From Candidatus Gastranaerophilales bacterium (GTDB lineage Bacteria > Cyanobacteriota > Vampirovibrionia > Gastranaerophilales > Gastranaerophilaceae), in assembly GCA_944323275.1 (NCBI GenBank), contig CALUSA010000009.1:1-45132 (forward strand): a stretch of 45,132 nucleotides of DNA, written 5' to 3'. Positions 27,444-36,985 of the stretch are shown here, in pieces (the first letter of the stretch is position 1; every line of letters begins with the position of its first letter). The notes beneath the pieces are model-generated. The model was not told the origin of the DNA, ran no database searches, and saw only the letters and a list, made by a program, of their open reading frames with translations. The position numbers and the translations under genes were made by a program.

Positions 27444-28922
27444 ATGAAACTAAGTGAACTTATAAAAAACATAAAAATAAAAGAGATTATAAATAACCGG
27501 GAAACTGATATTACCGGCGTTTCATATAACTCAAAAACAATTCAAAAAGGAGAAATTTTTGTTTGTCTTAAAGGTGAAAATTCAGACGGACATGATTATG
27601 CAAAAATGGCAGTAGATAACGGCGCAAGTGCATTGTTTTGTGAAAAACAGCTTGAGCTTGCTGTACCTCAGGTGATTGTAGAATCAACAAGACATCAAAT
27701 TGCCGACCTTGCCGCTGCGTTTTATGAATATCCGTCTAAAAAAATAAACCTTATAGGTGTTACCGGAACAAACGGGAAAACTACCGTAACACATCTGATA
27801 CAGAGAATTATCGAGGATGCAAAACATAAATGTTCCTTGATTGGTACACTCGGATATAAAATGTCGGGAAATGATACTTATCACGATGCAAAACATACAA
27901 CCCCGCAGGCTCCGGAGCTTCAAAAAACATTAAAAATGATGTGCGATAATAATATTGATTATGTTGCAATGGAAGTAAGTTCACACGCTCTGGAACAAAA
28001 TCGTGTCGGCTGCTGTGATTTTAACGGTGCCGTGTTTACAAACCTTACGCAAGATCATTTGGACTATCACATAACAATGAACAATTATTTTGAAGCTAAA
28101 GCTCTTTTGTTTAAGAGTTTAAAAGCAGGCGGTTTTGCTGTTATAAATAATGATGACGATTATGCCGAGCGTTTTAAAAATGTTGTACCTGACGGTGTAA
28201 CTATTTATTCATACGGAATAAAAAATGAAGCGGATATCATGGCTTCTAACATAGAGTTTTCAATTCACGGTGCAAAATTTGATTGCAGGATTAACGGAAC
28301 TGTTAAAAAAATAAACTTGCAAATGAATGGCATGTTCAGTGTGTATAACGCATTGGCGGCATTGTGTGCCGGTATAGCAGCAGGTTTTTGTGCTGATATC
28401 TGCATAAAAGCACTCGAGGAAACCAAAAGCGTTGACGGTCGGTTTGAAATAGTCAATAAGCAGCCGCTTGTTATTGTCGATTATGCACATACACCCGACG
28501 GGCTTTTAAATGTGTTAAAAGCAGCCAGAGAGCTTACTCCAAAAGACAGTAATCTCATTTGTATGTTTGGCTGCGGAGGTGACAGAGATGCTACAAAACG
28601 TCCTAAAATGGGGAAAATTGCACAGGAATCAGCTGATATAGTTGTTGTAACCTCTGATAATCCCAGAAGTGAAGACCCGCAGCTTATTATCTCAGATATT
28701 CTTGCAGGAATAAAAACAGTAAACACTCAAACAGTATATGTAGAACCTGACAGAAAAACGGCTATATCAATGCTTAAAAATATTGCTAAGGAAAATGATG
28801 TGGTTGTTCTTGCAGGAAAAGGGCATGAAGATTATCAAATTCTTAAAGATAAAACAATACACTTTGATGACAGAGAAGAAGCACGTAAAGTTTTTGCAAC
28901 AAATAGCCCAATTAATGTTTAA
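27444..28922 (+). CDS. murE: UDP-MurNAc-L-Ala-D-Glu:meso-diaminopimelate ligase
   Basis: The 492-residue Mur ligase adds the third residue of the peptidoglycan stem peptide. It has the ATP-binding GVTGTNGKTTVTHL, the HTTPQAPEL and EVSSHALEQNRV segments, VDYAHTPDGL, and DNPRSEDP, whose DNPR signature indicates meso-DAP rather than lysine. Length matches the family. GAGGAAA precedes the ATG. With the upstream PBP it forms a small cell-wall operon; the other dcw genes are not in the window. Confidence 0.96.
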   Translation: MKLSELIKNIKIKEIINNRETDITGVSYNSKTIQKGEIFVCLKGENSDGHDYAKMAVDNGASALFCEKQLELAVPQVIVESTRHQIADLAAAFYEYPSKKINLIGVTGTNGKTTVTHLIQRIIEDAKHKCSLIGTLGYKMSGNDTYHDAKHTTPQAPELQKTLKMMCDNNIDYVAMEVSSHALEQNRVGCCDFNGAVFTNLTQDHLDYHITMNNYFEAKALLFKSLKAGGFAVINNDDDYAERFKNVVPDGVTIYSYGIKNEADIMASNIEFSIHGAKFDCRINGTVKKINLQMNGMFSVYNALAALCAGIAAGFCADICIKALEETKSVDGRFEIVNKQPLVIVDYAHTPDGLLNVLKAARELTPKDSNLICMFGCGGDRDATKRPKMGKIAQESADIVVVTSDNPRSEDPQLIISDILAGIKTVNTQTVYVEPDRKTAISMLKNIAKENDVVVLAGKGHEDYQILKDKTIHFDDREEARKVFATNSPINV

Positions 28923-28935
28923 AAATTAAAAAAAT

Positions 28936-28944
28936 GGGTATTAT
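28936..28944 (+). promoter_or_regulatory. Promoter-like GGGTATTAT before a 31-codon ORF
   Basis: GGGTATTAT lies 6 bases before an ATG at 28951. The same nine bases occur at 22087-22095 before the candidate small RNA, and GGGTATAAG precedes ksgA. It looks like a -10 hexamer with a GGG upstream extension. Confidence 0.4.
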
Positions 28945-28950
28945 TATAAT

Positions 28951-29046
28951 ATGGAACAAATTATTTCCATATTAAAAAAAATAGTTTCAAACTGCGCCTT
29001 TATCTGTCGAAAAGGTCTTGCCACAATGTTTGGCACATTCTGCTAG
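28951..29046 (+). CDS. Candidate 31-residue cysteine-containing peptide
   Basis: A short frame, MEQIISILKKIVSNCAFICR followed by KGLATMFGTFC, starts 6 bases after a TATTAT -10 element and stops 20 bases before a strong terminator, so it has its own promoter-ORF-terminator unit of about 150 bases. It has three cysteines, including the C-terminal residue, and an amphipathic basic N-terminal helix. No Shine-Dalgarno site; translation would be leaderless. It occupies the position upstream of dnaG-rpoD where rpsU often sits. It could instead be a non-coding RNA. Confidence 0.4.
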   Translation: MEQIISILKKIVSNCAFICRKGLATMFGTFC

Positions 29047-29066
29047 GAAGAAAAAACGGATTAAGA

Positions 29067-29094
29067 AAGCTCCTGATAAACTTATCAGGAGCTT
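29067..29094 (+). terminator. Strong hairpin terminator before dnaG
   Basis: AAGCTCCTGATAA (29067-29079) and TTATCAGGAGCTT (29082-29094) are perfect inverted repeats; GATT and AATC flank them. A T-run (TTTTTT) follows 9 bases later. It ends either the 31-codon transcript or murE. Confidence 0.75.
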
Positions 29095-29143
29095 AATCAC
29101 AATTTTTTATTTGTATATAATACAAATTATATAAATATTACTG

Positions 29144-29152
29144 TGATATAAT
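29144..29152 (+). promoter_or_regulatory. Extended -10 promoter of dnaG
   Basis: TGATATAAT is a consensus extended -10 (TG-n-TATAAT). It ends 9 bases before the dnaG ATG, so the mRNA leader would be only 2-3 bases. No ribosome-binding site is present. Confidence 0.6.
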
Positions 29153-29161
29153 TTTATTAAT

Positions 29162-31078
29162 ATGAATACTGTTACCTATCAAGATGTTGTAACCCAAATA
29201 AAAGACAGGCTGGATATTGTCGACGTCATTTCCAAATATGTTATCCTCAAAAAGCAGGGAGGCAATTACTGGGGCTGCTGCCCGTTTCATAATGAAAAAA
29301 CTCCGTCTTTCAGCGTAAGTCCCGCAAAACAAATTTATAAGTGTTTTGGCTGCGGCGAAGGCGGTGATGTTCTCAGCTTTTTGATGAAAATAAACAATCA
29401 GTCTTTCCACGAGGTTGTAAAAGAACAGGCTGAAATTTTAGGAATAGAGCTTCCGTCATCTTTTGAAAAAACTAAAGATAATAAAGATATAAAAGAACAG
29501 ATTTATTCCTGTATGAAAGACACAGCGGAATTTTTTAAAAAGAATCTTCTTTCCGATAAAAACACCGCTGCATACACCTATATTGCCGGCAGAAGTATTA
29601 CGGAAGAAAATATAGAAACTTATATGCTGGGTTTTGCTCCTAATTCTTATGATGCATTGCAGCAGCATCTAAAGGGTAAATATAAAGAAGATATTCTGGA
29701 AAAAGCAGGACTTATAATTAAAAGAGAAAACAATACCGCTTATGTCGACAGATTCCGCAACAGAATAACAATTCCGATTTTTGACGAAAAAGGCAACATT
29801 GTAGCTTTCGGTGCACGTGCCATTGAATCAGGACAGAATCCAAAATATCTTAACTCTCCTGATACGCTTGTGTATAACAAAAGCCATATTTTATACGGTT
29901 TGTACCATGCCAAAGAGGCTATAAAAGAAAATGATTCTGTCGTTATCATGGAAGGATATTTTGATGTAATCTCTGCACAGGTAAACGGGGTCAAAAACGC
30001 AGTTGGCGCATGCGGAACTGCCTTAACCGACAGCCATGTCAAAATGATTTCACGTTATACGCCATCCGGACGAATTTATCTGGCTTTTGACACTGACAAA
30101 GCAGGTCAGAATGCGGCAAAAAGAGGTGCTCAGGTTATAAGAGAAGCTTTTGCCGGTCTTGGAAACATAAAACAGTTTGATGAAAGTTTTTCTTCCTTAT
30201 CCGAAAACAAAAACAGATATGCATGCGAATTAAGAGTAGTTGTTCCGCCTCAAGGTAAAGACCCTGATGAATTTATAAGAGAAAACGGTGCAGAGGCTTA
30301 TCAACAGGTATTAAAAAAAGCTCCGCTGCTTGTGGATTTTCAAATTGAAAGCGTACTTAAAGAATACACAACAGGCATGTCGCCGACGGAAAAAAGCAGT
30401 ATAGTTAAAGATGTAATGCCATATCTGGCGGAAATAAACAATGATATAGTAAGAGGTGAATATTTAAAAATAATTTCTAACAGGCTTGAAATAAATGAAA
30501 AAAGTCTGTATCAGGAAATAAAAAGATATTTGAATAATGGTTTAAGTAACACTTATACCTCAAAACCAAAGCCGCAGACACAACTTGCCCCAATTGTAAA
30601 GAAATCTTTAAATATATCCGAAAAAGCGCAAAAAAATTTATTGTCGATGTATTTAGTAAATGAAAGTACATATAGTCTTCAAACACTAAATACTATTTTA
30701 AAAGATGTAGACTTTACGAATGAAACATTAATAATTGTAAAAAATACAATTGACAAATTGGTTCAACGGATAAATAATGTTAAAGAATTAACAGAAACCC
30801 TGTATGCAGAATTTGCCGAGGACTATGAAGTCAAAGATATAATTACAGATTTGATATACTTATCCGACAGTTTTAAAGATTTGTCGGCTAATGATTTTAA
30901 AACAGCTATTAGTGAAAATATTGAAACTATTAATGCTTTTAAAGAAAAGGAAGTCCAAAACCAGTTAAGATACCAGTACAAAGAGGTTAACGACGACGAT
31001 ATAAAAGCAATTGAAAAACAGATTCAATTAAAAGAGCTTTTAAAAAATAAAAACAAGCTAAGAACTGGAGACAATTAA
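29162..31078 (+). CDS. dnaG: DNA primase
   Basis: The 638-residue enzyme makes RNA primers for replication. The N-terminal zinc finger ligands are C40, H43, C61 and C64 ([24 protein letters not shown]). The TOPRIM domain has [13 protein letters not shown] and [14 protein letters not shown]. The C-terminal region would contact DnaB helicase. It is translationally coupled to rpoD: its TAA shares a base with the rpoD ATG. This is the conserved dnaG-rpoD pair of the macromolecular synthesis operon, here without rpsU. Confidence 0.97.
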   Translation: MNTVTYQDVVTQIKDRLDIVDVISKYVILKKQGGNYWGCCPFHNEKTPSFSVSPAKQIYKCFGCGEGGDVLSFLMKINNQSFHEVVKEQAEILGIELPSSFEKTKDNKDIKEQIYSCMKDTAEFFKKNLLSDKNTAAYTYIAGRSITEENIETYMLGFAPNSYDALQQHLKGKYKEDILEKAGLIIKRENNTAYVDRFRNRITIPIFDEKGNIVAFGARAIESGQNPKYLNSPDTLVYNKSHILYGLYHAKEAIKENDSVVIMEGYFDVISAQVNGVKNAVGACGTALTDSHVKMISRYTPSGRIYLAFDTDKAGQNAAKRGAQVIREAFAGLGNIKQFDESFSSLSENKNRYACELRVVVPPQGKDPDEFIRENGAEAYQQVLKKAPLLVDFQIESVLKEYTTGMSPTEKSSIVKDVMPYLAEINNDIVRGEYLKIISNRLEINEKSLYQEIKRYLNNGLSNTYTSKPKPQTQLAPIVKKSLNISEKAQKNLLSMYLVNESTYSLQTLNTILKDVDFTNETLIIVKNTIDKLVQRINNVKELTETLYAEFAEDYEVKDIITDLIYLSDSFKDLSANDFKTAISENIETINAFKEKEVQNQLRYQYKEVNDDDIKAIEKQIQLKELLKNKNKLRTGDN

Positions 31079-32160
31079 TGAGCAGAAAAAGAATGTCAGA
31101 CAAATCACTCGTCAGTATAATCGATGAAGATGAACTTCAAGATGATGATACTGCAGGTGATGATTTATTTAGCGAACCGGAAACTATTACAACAGACAGT
31201 ATCGATGTTATCATCGGTAAATCAGGCTCAGTAGCCGCAGACGAAATTTATATGCAGTCATCTGAAGATGATGATTTAGATGGTGATGACGAACAGCAAA
31301 TAGCAGTCCCCAGAGGTATTTCTCTTGATGACCCTGTAAGAATGTATTTAAGAGAAATAGGTCGTATAAAACTTTTAACGGCAGAAGAAGAAATCGACCT
31401 TGCAAGGAAAATTATTCAAGGCGGAAATGTCGGTGCAATTGCAAAAAGAAAATTAGTGCAGGCTAACTTAAGGCTTGTTGTTTCTATCGCAAAAAAATAT
31501 GTAGGCAGAGGCATGCTGTTCTTAGACCTTATTCAGGAAGGTAACCTCGGGCTTATCCGTGCAGCTGAAAAATTTGACCATGAAAGAGGTTATAAATTCT
31601 CTACTTATGCTACATGGTGGATTCGTCAGGCTATTACAAGAGCAATTGCCGATCAGGCTCGTACAATACGTATCCCTGTTCACATGGTAGAAACAATTAA
31701 CAAACTAAAAAAAGTTACCAGAAAATTGGCTCAGGAGCTTTCAAGAAAACCGACCGAGGACGAACTTGCGCAGGAAATGAATATTTCTATCTCAAAATTA
31801 AGAGAAATAATTAAAGTTGCGCAAGAACCGTTGTCTTTAGAAACACCTATCGGCAAAGAAGAAGATTCCAGACTCGGTGATTTTATTGAAGACAAAGATG
31901 CTGATGCTCCTGTTAAAACAGTTGCTCATGAACTTTTAAGAGAAGATCTTGCAGAAGTTTTAAGCGGACTTTCTCCTCGTGAAAGAGATGTTTTGAGATT
32001 ACGTTTCGGTATGGATGACGGTCGTCAAAGAACACTTGAAGAAGTGGGACAACTCTTTGGTGTTACTCGTGAACGTATCAGACAAATCGAAGCAAAGGCT
32101 TTAAGAAAACTCAGACATCCTAACAGAAGCAAACGTTTAAGAGAATATGTTGAAGTATAA
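31078..32160 (+). CDS. rpoD: Primary RNA polymerase sigma factor
   Basis: The 360-residue group 1 sigma-70 has an acidic N-terminal stretch ([14 protein letters not shown]), region 1.2 [23 protein letters not shown], region 2 with [37 protein letters not shown] and [19 protein letters not shown], region 3, and region 4.2 [31 protein letters not shown]. It directs RNA polymerase to housekeeping promoters, consistent with the TATAAT elements seen here. Shorter than E. coli RpoD because the non-conserved insert is missing, as in cyanobacteria and Firmicutes. Confidence 0.97.
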   Translation: MSRKRMSDKSLVSIIDEDELQDDDTAGDDLFSEPETITTDSIDVIIGKSGSVAADEIYMQSSEDDDLDGDDEQQIAVPRGISLDDPVRMYLREIGRIKLLTAEEEIDLARKIIQGGNVGAIAKRKLVQANLRLVVSIAKKYVGRGMLFLDLIQEGNLGLIRAAEKFDHERGYKFSTYATWWIRQAITRAIADQARTIRIPVHMVETINKLKKVTRKLAQELSRKPTEDELAQEMNISISKLREIIKVAQEPLSLETPIGKEEDSRLGDFIEDKDADAPVKTVAHELLREDLAEVLSGLSPRERDVLRLRFGMDDGRQRTLEEVGQLFGVTRERIRQIEAKALRKLRHPNRSKRLREYVEV

Positions 32161-32178
32161 AAACAATAATAAATAAAA

Positions 32179-32206
32179 AATACCGGATTTTGTCCGGTAT
32201 TTTTTT
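32179..32206 (+). terminator. dnaG-rpoD terminator
   Basis: AATACCGGA (32179-32187) pairs with TCCGGTATT (32193-32201) across a 5-base loop and is followed by T residues, 18 bases past the rpoD stop. Confidence 0.9.
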
Positions 32207-32244
32207 ATGCTTGAGCGTAAGAAATCATATCAGTTTTTTCAGGT

Positions 32245-33234
32245 TTAATCCTGCAGTATTTTGCTTGTGTTTTTTTCTTTTTGAACTTCTTCTAAGAAGC
32301 AGGCACCTACAACACCTGAAAAATCGCCTAATTTTGCTTTTTTAAATTTGATTTTAGATGCAGGTACAGGCAGAGCTTTGGTTTTAGCTTTTGTTATGGT
32401 TCTTTCGTAGAACTCGTCAACAGCTTCTATCAAGCCGCCGCCGAGTACAATCAATTCAGGGTTATAAAAGTTAATTATTGTTGCAAGCCCGTTAGACAAA
32501 TAATCAGACGCTTCAAATAAAATTTGGGTAATGAGCTCGTCTTTGTGTTCAAGTGATTTTCTTATCATTTTAGAACTTATTGCTTTATCGTCACGCATAT
32601 ATTCAGTAATAACAGAAGCCCTTCCTTTTTTTAGTGCTCCCATTATTCTTGCTTCGATTGCACTGCGGGAAGCATAAGCTTCTAAACATCCGTTAGAACC
32701 GCATCCGCAGGGTCGTCCGCCTGCATCAACAATAATATGCCCGATTTCACCGGCAGTGCCTGTTGCACCGCTGCGAACATGTCCGTTTTGAACAATGCCA
32801 GAACCTATCCCCGTACCGACAAAGATACAAACAAAATCATTACATCCTTTGCCTGCTCCGAATTTCATTTCTCCGAGAGTAGCTATTTCAACATCATTGC
32901 CTAAAAATACAGGAACATAAAATTCTCTTTCAAAAATAGCTTTAAGGTTTAAATTTTCGCAGTTAAGATTAGGAGCGGAAATTAAAATACCTCTATCTCT
33001 GTCAACCTGTCCCGGAGCACCGATGCCAATTGAATCAATCTGAGCTATGTCAAAATGAGAATTATCCAAAAGTTCGTTTACCGATAATTTTATTTTTTCA
33101 ACAATAGATTCCGCATCTTTTTCTTTGCCGGTTTTTTGTTTTATTGAAAAAAGGACCTCACCGCTGCCTTTATTAACAAGACCGGTTAAAATCTTTGTTC
33201 CGCCTAAATCTATTCCTATTGCGTAATTTGGCAT
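32245..33234 (-). CDS. glk: ROK-family glucokinase
   Basis: The 329-residue product phosphorylates glucose (or a related sugar) with ATP. It has the phosphate loop AIGIDLGGTKILTGLV, the catalytic segment FLGNDVEIATLGE, FVGTGIGSGIV, and the ROK zinc site GEIGHIIVDAGGRPCGCGSNGCLEAYAS. The EIGH histidine and the three cysteines bind the structural zinc. GGAG precedes the ATG. N-acetylmannosamine or other ROK substrates cannot be excluded. It is monocistronic and divergent from the next gene. Confidence 0.9.
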   Translation of the reverse strand: MPNYAIGIDLGGTKILTGLVNKGSGEVLFSIKQKTGKEKDAESIVEKIKLSVNELLDNSHFDIAQIDSIGIGAPGQVDRDRGILISAPNLNCENLNLKAIFEREFYVPVFLGNDVEIATLGEMKFGAGKGCNDFVCIFVGTGIGSGIVQNGHVRSGATGTAGEIGHIIVDAGGRPCGCGSNGCLEAYASRSAIEARIMGALKKGRASVITEYMRDDKAISSKMIRKSLEHKDELITQILFEASDYLSNGLATIINFYNPELIVLGGGLIEAVDEFYERTITKAKTKALPVPASKIKFKKAKLGDFSGVVGACFLEEVQKEKNTSKILQD

Positions 33235-33377
33235 ACTCGACTCCGCTTAACTGTTTGTGATAAAAATTATAACACAATTTGCTCTCTAATACTAAAATCA
33301 AACAGTTTTAACTTTACTGCTAAAAAAAAATATGCTATTTTATAAATGTTTTTTATTTATATTATCGGGTAAAATAA

Positions 33378-33722
33378 ATGAAATATGTACGCTGGTATGA
33401 TAAAGATCCGGATTTAAGCAGCCTTATGTCTTTTCTTGAGTCATTAAATGAAGACGTGAGAGATGAAGTCGCACAGGATTTGATTCAAATTATTCTGTCA
33501 GAAATAAAAACAAATCCCGACGGTGAAATTTCTCTGCTTAATGAAAATAAAATTACGGAATACAAACGCTGGTATGACAAAAACCTTTCGTTGCACTCGG
33601 CAATTGAGATAATAAAAAATTTGAACGATGAACAAAGAAAAGAAATTATTTCTTTAATTATGGAGTCAATTGTACAAATTTTAACTGAATACAATTATGA
33701 AAAATCCGACGAAAAAAAATAA
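33378..33722 (+). CDS. Small protein with an internal tandem duplication
   Basis: The 114-residue product is two copies of one module: residues 4-40 (YVRWYDKDPDLSSLMSFLES...) and 62-98 (YKRWYDKNLSLHSAIEIIKN...), sharing Y-x-R-W-Y-D-K-x-x-x-L-x-S and then L-N-x-x-x-R-x-E. Single-copy relatives with an 'RWYDK' start occur as small uncharacterised bacterial proteins. Predicted all-alpha, no membrane segment. GGGTAAAAT ends two bases before the ATG. Its 3' end overlaps the SDR gene by 26 bases, so the two are co-translated. Confidence 0.75.
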   Translation: MKYVRWYDKDPDLSSLMSFLESLNEDVRDEVAQDLIQIILSEIKTNPDGEISLLNENKITEYKRWYDKNLSLHSAIEIIKNLNDEQRKEIISLIMESIVQILTEYNYEKSDEKK

Positions 33723-34446
33723 AACCGTTCTTGTAACAGGAGCTTCTAAAGGTATAGGCAAGGTCATTGCTCAGGAGTTTTGCAACGACGGATACAATGT
33801 TTTTATATGTGCAAGAAATAGCGAGCTTTTAAGAAATACTGCTGAGCAAATTAATGCCACAGGTTATCTGGCTGTTGACTTGACTCAAGATGGAGTCTGC
33901 AGACAACTCGTAGATTATATTATTGAAAAAGCCGGCAGTCTTGATATTCTTGTTAACAATGCTGGAGAATATGTATATTCCCCGTTGGAAAAAACTTTGG
34001 AAAGGGATATTGACAGGCTTATTAACCTTAATATAAAAGTACCGTATTTGCTGAGCCAATATGCTGTAAAATATATGAAAGAAAAAAAATGGGGCAGGAT
34101 TATAAACATAGGTTCTATTAGCGGAATTGTCGGAGAAGCAAATGCCTCATTGTATTCGATGACTAAATCGTCTTTTACCGGCTTAACTAAAGCTCTCGGG
34201 CTGGAACTTGCTGAGTATAATATAACGGTAAATACTGTTAACCCGGGATGGGTGCAGACAGAACTTGCTGAAGCTGCAGTGCAGCAGAGCGATTTTAGTT
34301 ATCAGGAAGAAATAGATATGATACCTCAGAAAAGATTCCTCCAGCCGTATGAGATTGCTAAGTTTGTAAAATATTTATCATCTGAAGATGCTAAAGGGCT
34401 GACAGCCCAGTCTGTAAGTCTGTGTGCCGGTTTGAGTGCTGGATAA
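33697..34446 (+). CDS. Short-chain dehydrogenase/reductase (FabG-like)
   Basis: The 249-residue NAD(P)-dependent oxidoreductase has the Rossmann motif VLVTGASKGIGKVIA, the structural NNAG, and the catalytic Ser-Tyr-Lys in IGSISGIVGEANASLYSMTKSS, followed by NTVNPGWVQTEL. It resembles 3-oxoacyl-ACP reductase, but no fatty-acid genes are near and FabG cannot be assigned over other SDR functions. Its start lies inside the upstream duplicated-domain gene (26-base overlap), an unusual partner. Confidence 0.85.
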   Translation: MKNPTKKNKTVLVTGASKGIGKVIAQEFCNDGYNVFICARNSELLRNTAEQINATGYLAVDLTQDGVCRQLVDYIIEKAGSLDILVNNAGEYVYSPLEKTLERDIDRLINLNIKVPYLLSQYAVKYMKEKKWGRIINIGSISGIVGEANASLYSMTKSSFTGLTKALGLELAEYNITVNTVNPGWVQTELAEAAVQQSDFSYQEEIDMIPQKRFLQPYEIAKFVKYLSSEDAKGLTAQSVSLCAGLSAG

Positions 34447-34663
34447 TTTATACTAAAGTTGTACACGTAACGTCTATAAATCCTCCATAAGGATGATTAT
34501 GTAGCTTCCTTATAATGGTAATTTAATAAAGTATTCTGATTTGTTCGAGAAAATTTCGTGCTAAGGAATATTATGCTGAACAAAAACAGCCGTCGGTTGT
34601 TTTTGGGAGAGAAAATAAAAACGAGTTATGAGTATCATTAAAATAAGGAAGGCAAAGTAAAAG

Positions 34664-35155
34664 ATGAAAATCACCAACACAAATTTTTCACTATTCAACA
34701 AGCCTCTTTCTAAAGAAGAAAGACAGGAAGTACATTCAAATCCCTTTGGTATCAATTTCAAAGGTAACGTATTAACATCAGATGTTTTTGAATCTTCAAA
34801 AGCAAAAGAATCAAACAATTCTACAACAAATCCGTTTGCTGCTGTCAGCGGCAAGTCTAAAATGGTGGCAAGTGCCTTTGTTGGCGGTATAAATTCATTC
34901 AACGAAGCCTTCCGTTCAAGAATTAACTCTATTATTTCTTTCGGCAGACAGGTTAAAGACACTATCACAAGCTCCTGGGAAAAAGCTAAAAATACTGAAA
35001 TAACACTTGATTTCAGAACACTGGCTGATTCTATTTCTTCAAAATTCAACAACCAGTATAGTGTGAACAATCTGCTGAAACAGCCTGTGGATGACCTATC
35101 GTCTATGTTAAAAACATGCGAAGCAGATTACAAATTAGAAATGGCGAAAGCGTAG
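34664..35155 (+). CDS. Unknown protein with N-terminal 'INFKG' signature
   Basis: I do not recognise this 163-residue protein. It has no membrane segment; residues 30-70 are Ser/Asn/Lys-rich and probably disordered, and the C-terminal half is helical. The segment NPFGINFKGN (residues 26-35) resembles the [VIC]-[SN]-F-[GKT] signature found at the N-termini of the proteins starting at 1240, 35986 and 42061. AAGGAAGG precedes the ATG. It is followed 8 bases later by a HEAT-like gene, forming a two-gene unit. Confidence 0.7.
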   Translation: MKITNTNFSLFNKPLSKEERQEVHSNPFGINFKGNVLTSDVFESSKAKESNNSTTNPFAAVSGKSKMVASAFVGGINSFNEAFRSRINSIISFGRQVKDTITSSWEKAKNTEITLDFRTLADSISSKFNNQYSVNNLLKQPVDDLSSMLKTCEADYKLEMAKA

Positions 35156-35163
35156 GGTGAAGA

Positions 35164-35532
35164 ATGAAAACAATAAATAAAATTGACAATATTATCGAAG
35201 CTCTTTCAAGACACGAAGACCCTAAATCTATAACTGTACTTGAAGAAATCGGAACAAATTCCGAAATTGATGAAATCAGAGAAAAAACAGCTCACGCACT
35301 TATTAAAAAAAATACACCTGAAGCTTTAAAAATTGTTGTCGCAAAAAGCGGAAAAGGTATCAATGACTTAAGCGCAAGAGTTGCTATGAGTTCTATCAAT
35401 GAAATACTCTCATTAAACGACAAAACCGAAATTTTAAAAATTTTGGAAGAAACTATGAACAATGAAGAACAAAAGCAGGATATCAAAGATACTGCACGTT
35501 CAGTAAAAGCATTAATTACATATTCTATGTAA
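35164..35532 (+). CDS. Small HEAT-repeat-like helical protein
   Basis: The 122-residue product is entirely alpha-helical by pattern, with repeating units such as NIIEALSRHEDPKSITVLEEIG, then EIREKTAHALIKKNTPEALKIVV, then ARVAMSSINEILSLNDKTEILKIL, resembling armadillo/HEAT repeats. Such folds bind other proteins. It has no catalytic motif. It follows the INFKG protein by 8 bases and is closed by a terminator, so the pair may form a complex. Confidence 0.6.
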   Translation: MKTINKIDNIIEALSRHEDPKSITVLEEIGTNSEIDEIREKTAHALIKKNTPEALKIVVAKSGKGINDLSARVAMSSINEILSLNDKTEILKILEETMNNEEQKQDIKDTARSVKALITYSM

Positions 35533-35553
35533 TTAAAAAGAAAAACTCAACAC

Positions 35554-35582
35554 AAAACCCGCTTATTATAGCGGGTTTTTTT
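35554..35582 (+). terminator. Terminator after the HEAT-like gene
   Basis: AAAACCCGC (35554-35562) and GCGGGTTTT (35571-35579) form a 9-base stem with an 8-base loop, leading into a T-run. Confidence 0.9.
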
Positions 35583-35605
35583 ATATAAAATAAAATCAGG
35601 TAATA

Positions 35606-35986
35606 TTAAGCCGTATATGTAACTGTGGGTTGACCTGCACCCTGTGGAGAATCATTTGCTCCATCAACAGGGGAGTTTTCATTTGCCGGTTCACCTGCAT
35701 TGTTTTTGTTGTTCGGGTCATTATTTTTAGGAGGCTGCATAAACGGCAAATTGTTGCCGAAAATTGCAATTATTTCATCCTGAAACATTGAGAACAATGC
35801 AGCGATTTGATCTTCCGTAATATTTAAATCTTCAAGATTTAATGTTGAAAAATCAATTTCTTCGCCATTTTCACCGTTATTTCCATATAAACCAGCCTCA
35901 AAAAGTGTTTCGCTTCTTGCGGTATTAAAATTAGTTGCTGACTTTAATGCTTCTTGTAACCCGAAACTACATCTGTTTACCTGCAT
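35606..35986 (-). CDS. Unknown protein with N-terminal 'CSFG' signature
   Basis: Starting at 35986, where AAAGGAG is correctly spaced (an in-frame ATG 45 bases upstream is not), the product is 126 residues: MQVNRCSFGLQEALKSATNF..., a mid-part rich in acidic residues (EEIDFSTLNLEDLNITEDQI), a helix, and a Pro/Asn/Gly-rich tail from about residue 88. The tail is low-complexity and likely disordered. The N-terminus N-R-C-S-F-G matches the signature N-P-V-S-F-G of the gene at 1240. No family recognised. Confidence 0.7.
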   Translation of the reverse strand: MQVNRCSFGLQEALKSATNFNTARSETLFEAGLYGNNGENGEEIDFSTLNLEDLNITEDQIAALFSMFQDEIIAIFGNNLPFMQPPKNNDPNNKNNAGEPANENSPVDGANDSPQGAGQPTVTYTA

Positions 35987-36120
35987 GAAAAATCTCCTTT
36001 GTTTACGACTTATTATTTTGACTGACGACATTTGTTTGTTAATCGTTCCCTGTTTTTTTGAAAGATTATGACTTCCAAATTAGTTATCGGATTTTTTCAT
36101 ACAAACTTAATAGATTTTTA

Positions 36121-36972
36121 TCAATTATTTACATTTGTTAATATTTTTACTCCATCAGGCACAAATTTTAAATCTTCTATTACGCAGAATTTATCCCTGT
36201 TAAAATCAACAGAACAATATCTTTGCAGAATAAAATAAGTTGGTCCTGAACCGCTCATTAAAGAATCAGGCAGCTTTGACTTTATTTCTTCAAGCTCAGG
36301 ATAATCAGATAAAACAGCCTTTTCAAGACTGTTATACAAAAATTTTTTATTAAAATTTTTAACCATCATATCTGTATAGCAAACCTCGTGCGTTATATTT
36401 TTGTTTTCAAATTTGGAATACGCTTCTTTGGCTGAAATACCATAGCCCAGCGGTTTAATTAAGGTTACAAAACTTTTTAAATCCGGTATTTTTTTAATAA
36501 TCTCTCCTCTGCTGCTGCATACAGCCGTACCGCCGTGAAGGCAAAAATTTAAATCCGAACCTAAAGAGGCGCATAATTCTTCTATATCTTTTTTGAGCAG
36601 AACATTGTCAAATATCAGGTTTAAACCGAAAAAAGTTGCTGCGGCATCAGTACTTCCGCCGGCAAGACCTGCTTCTACAGGTATATTTTTTTCTATATAG
36701 ATATCAATTTTTTTGTTGTTTAATTTTGCTTTAGACAAAAACTTATCTGCAGCTTTATAAACAAGATTTTTTTCATCATAAGGAATTTTATCGCTGCTGC
36801 CGTCAAGGCAAATCAGGTTTTTGTCAGCATCTCTGACTTTTATTGTTAAAAAATCATAAAGACTTATTGCCTGCATAATGCTTTTGATATTATGATAGCC
36901 GTCAGGTCTTTGGTCTAGGACTTCCAGTGTCAAATTGATTTTTGCAGGTGCTGCAAGCTTTATTGTTTTCAT
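36121..36972 (-). CDS. ispE: 4-diphosphocytidyl-2-C-methyl-D-erythritol kinase
   Basis: This GHMP kinase phosphorylates CDP-methylerythritol in the MEP isoprenoid pathway. The 283-residue product begins with LAAPAKINLTLEVLDQRPDGYHNI, has the ATP loop PVEAGLAGGSTDAAATFFGL and the C-terminal MSGSGPTYF, all IspE marks. It follows ksgA by 13 bases, a common pairing. The pathway supplies undecaprenyl phosphate for the polyprenyl-sugar enzymes encoded at 13132-15746. Confidence 0.95.
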   Translation of the reverse strand: MKTIKLAAPAKINLTLEVLDQRPDGYHNIKSIMQAISLYDFLTIKVRDADKNLICLDGSSDKIPYDEKNLVYKAADKFLSKAKLNNKKIDIYIEKNIPVEAGLAGGSTDAAATFFGLNLIFDNVLLKKDIEELCASLGSDLNFCLHGGTAVCSSRGEIIKKIPDLKSFVTLIKPLGYGISAKEAYSKFENKNITHEVCYTDMMVKNFNKKFLYNSLEKAVLSDYPELEEIKSKLPDSLMSGSGPTYFILQRYCSVDFNRDKFCVIEDLKFVPDGVKILTNVNN

Positions 36973-36985
36973 TTTGCATAAATTC

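Noticed and set aside
28923-29161. Bacterial SRP (4.5S) RNA or 6S RNA between murE and dnaG
   Set aside because: The conserved SRP loop (GGUCAGGU...GGAAGCAGCC) and the 6S open-bubble architecture are not found.
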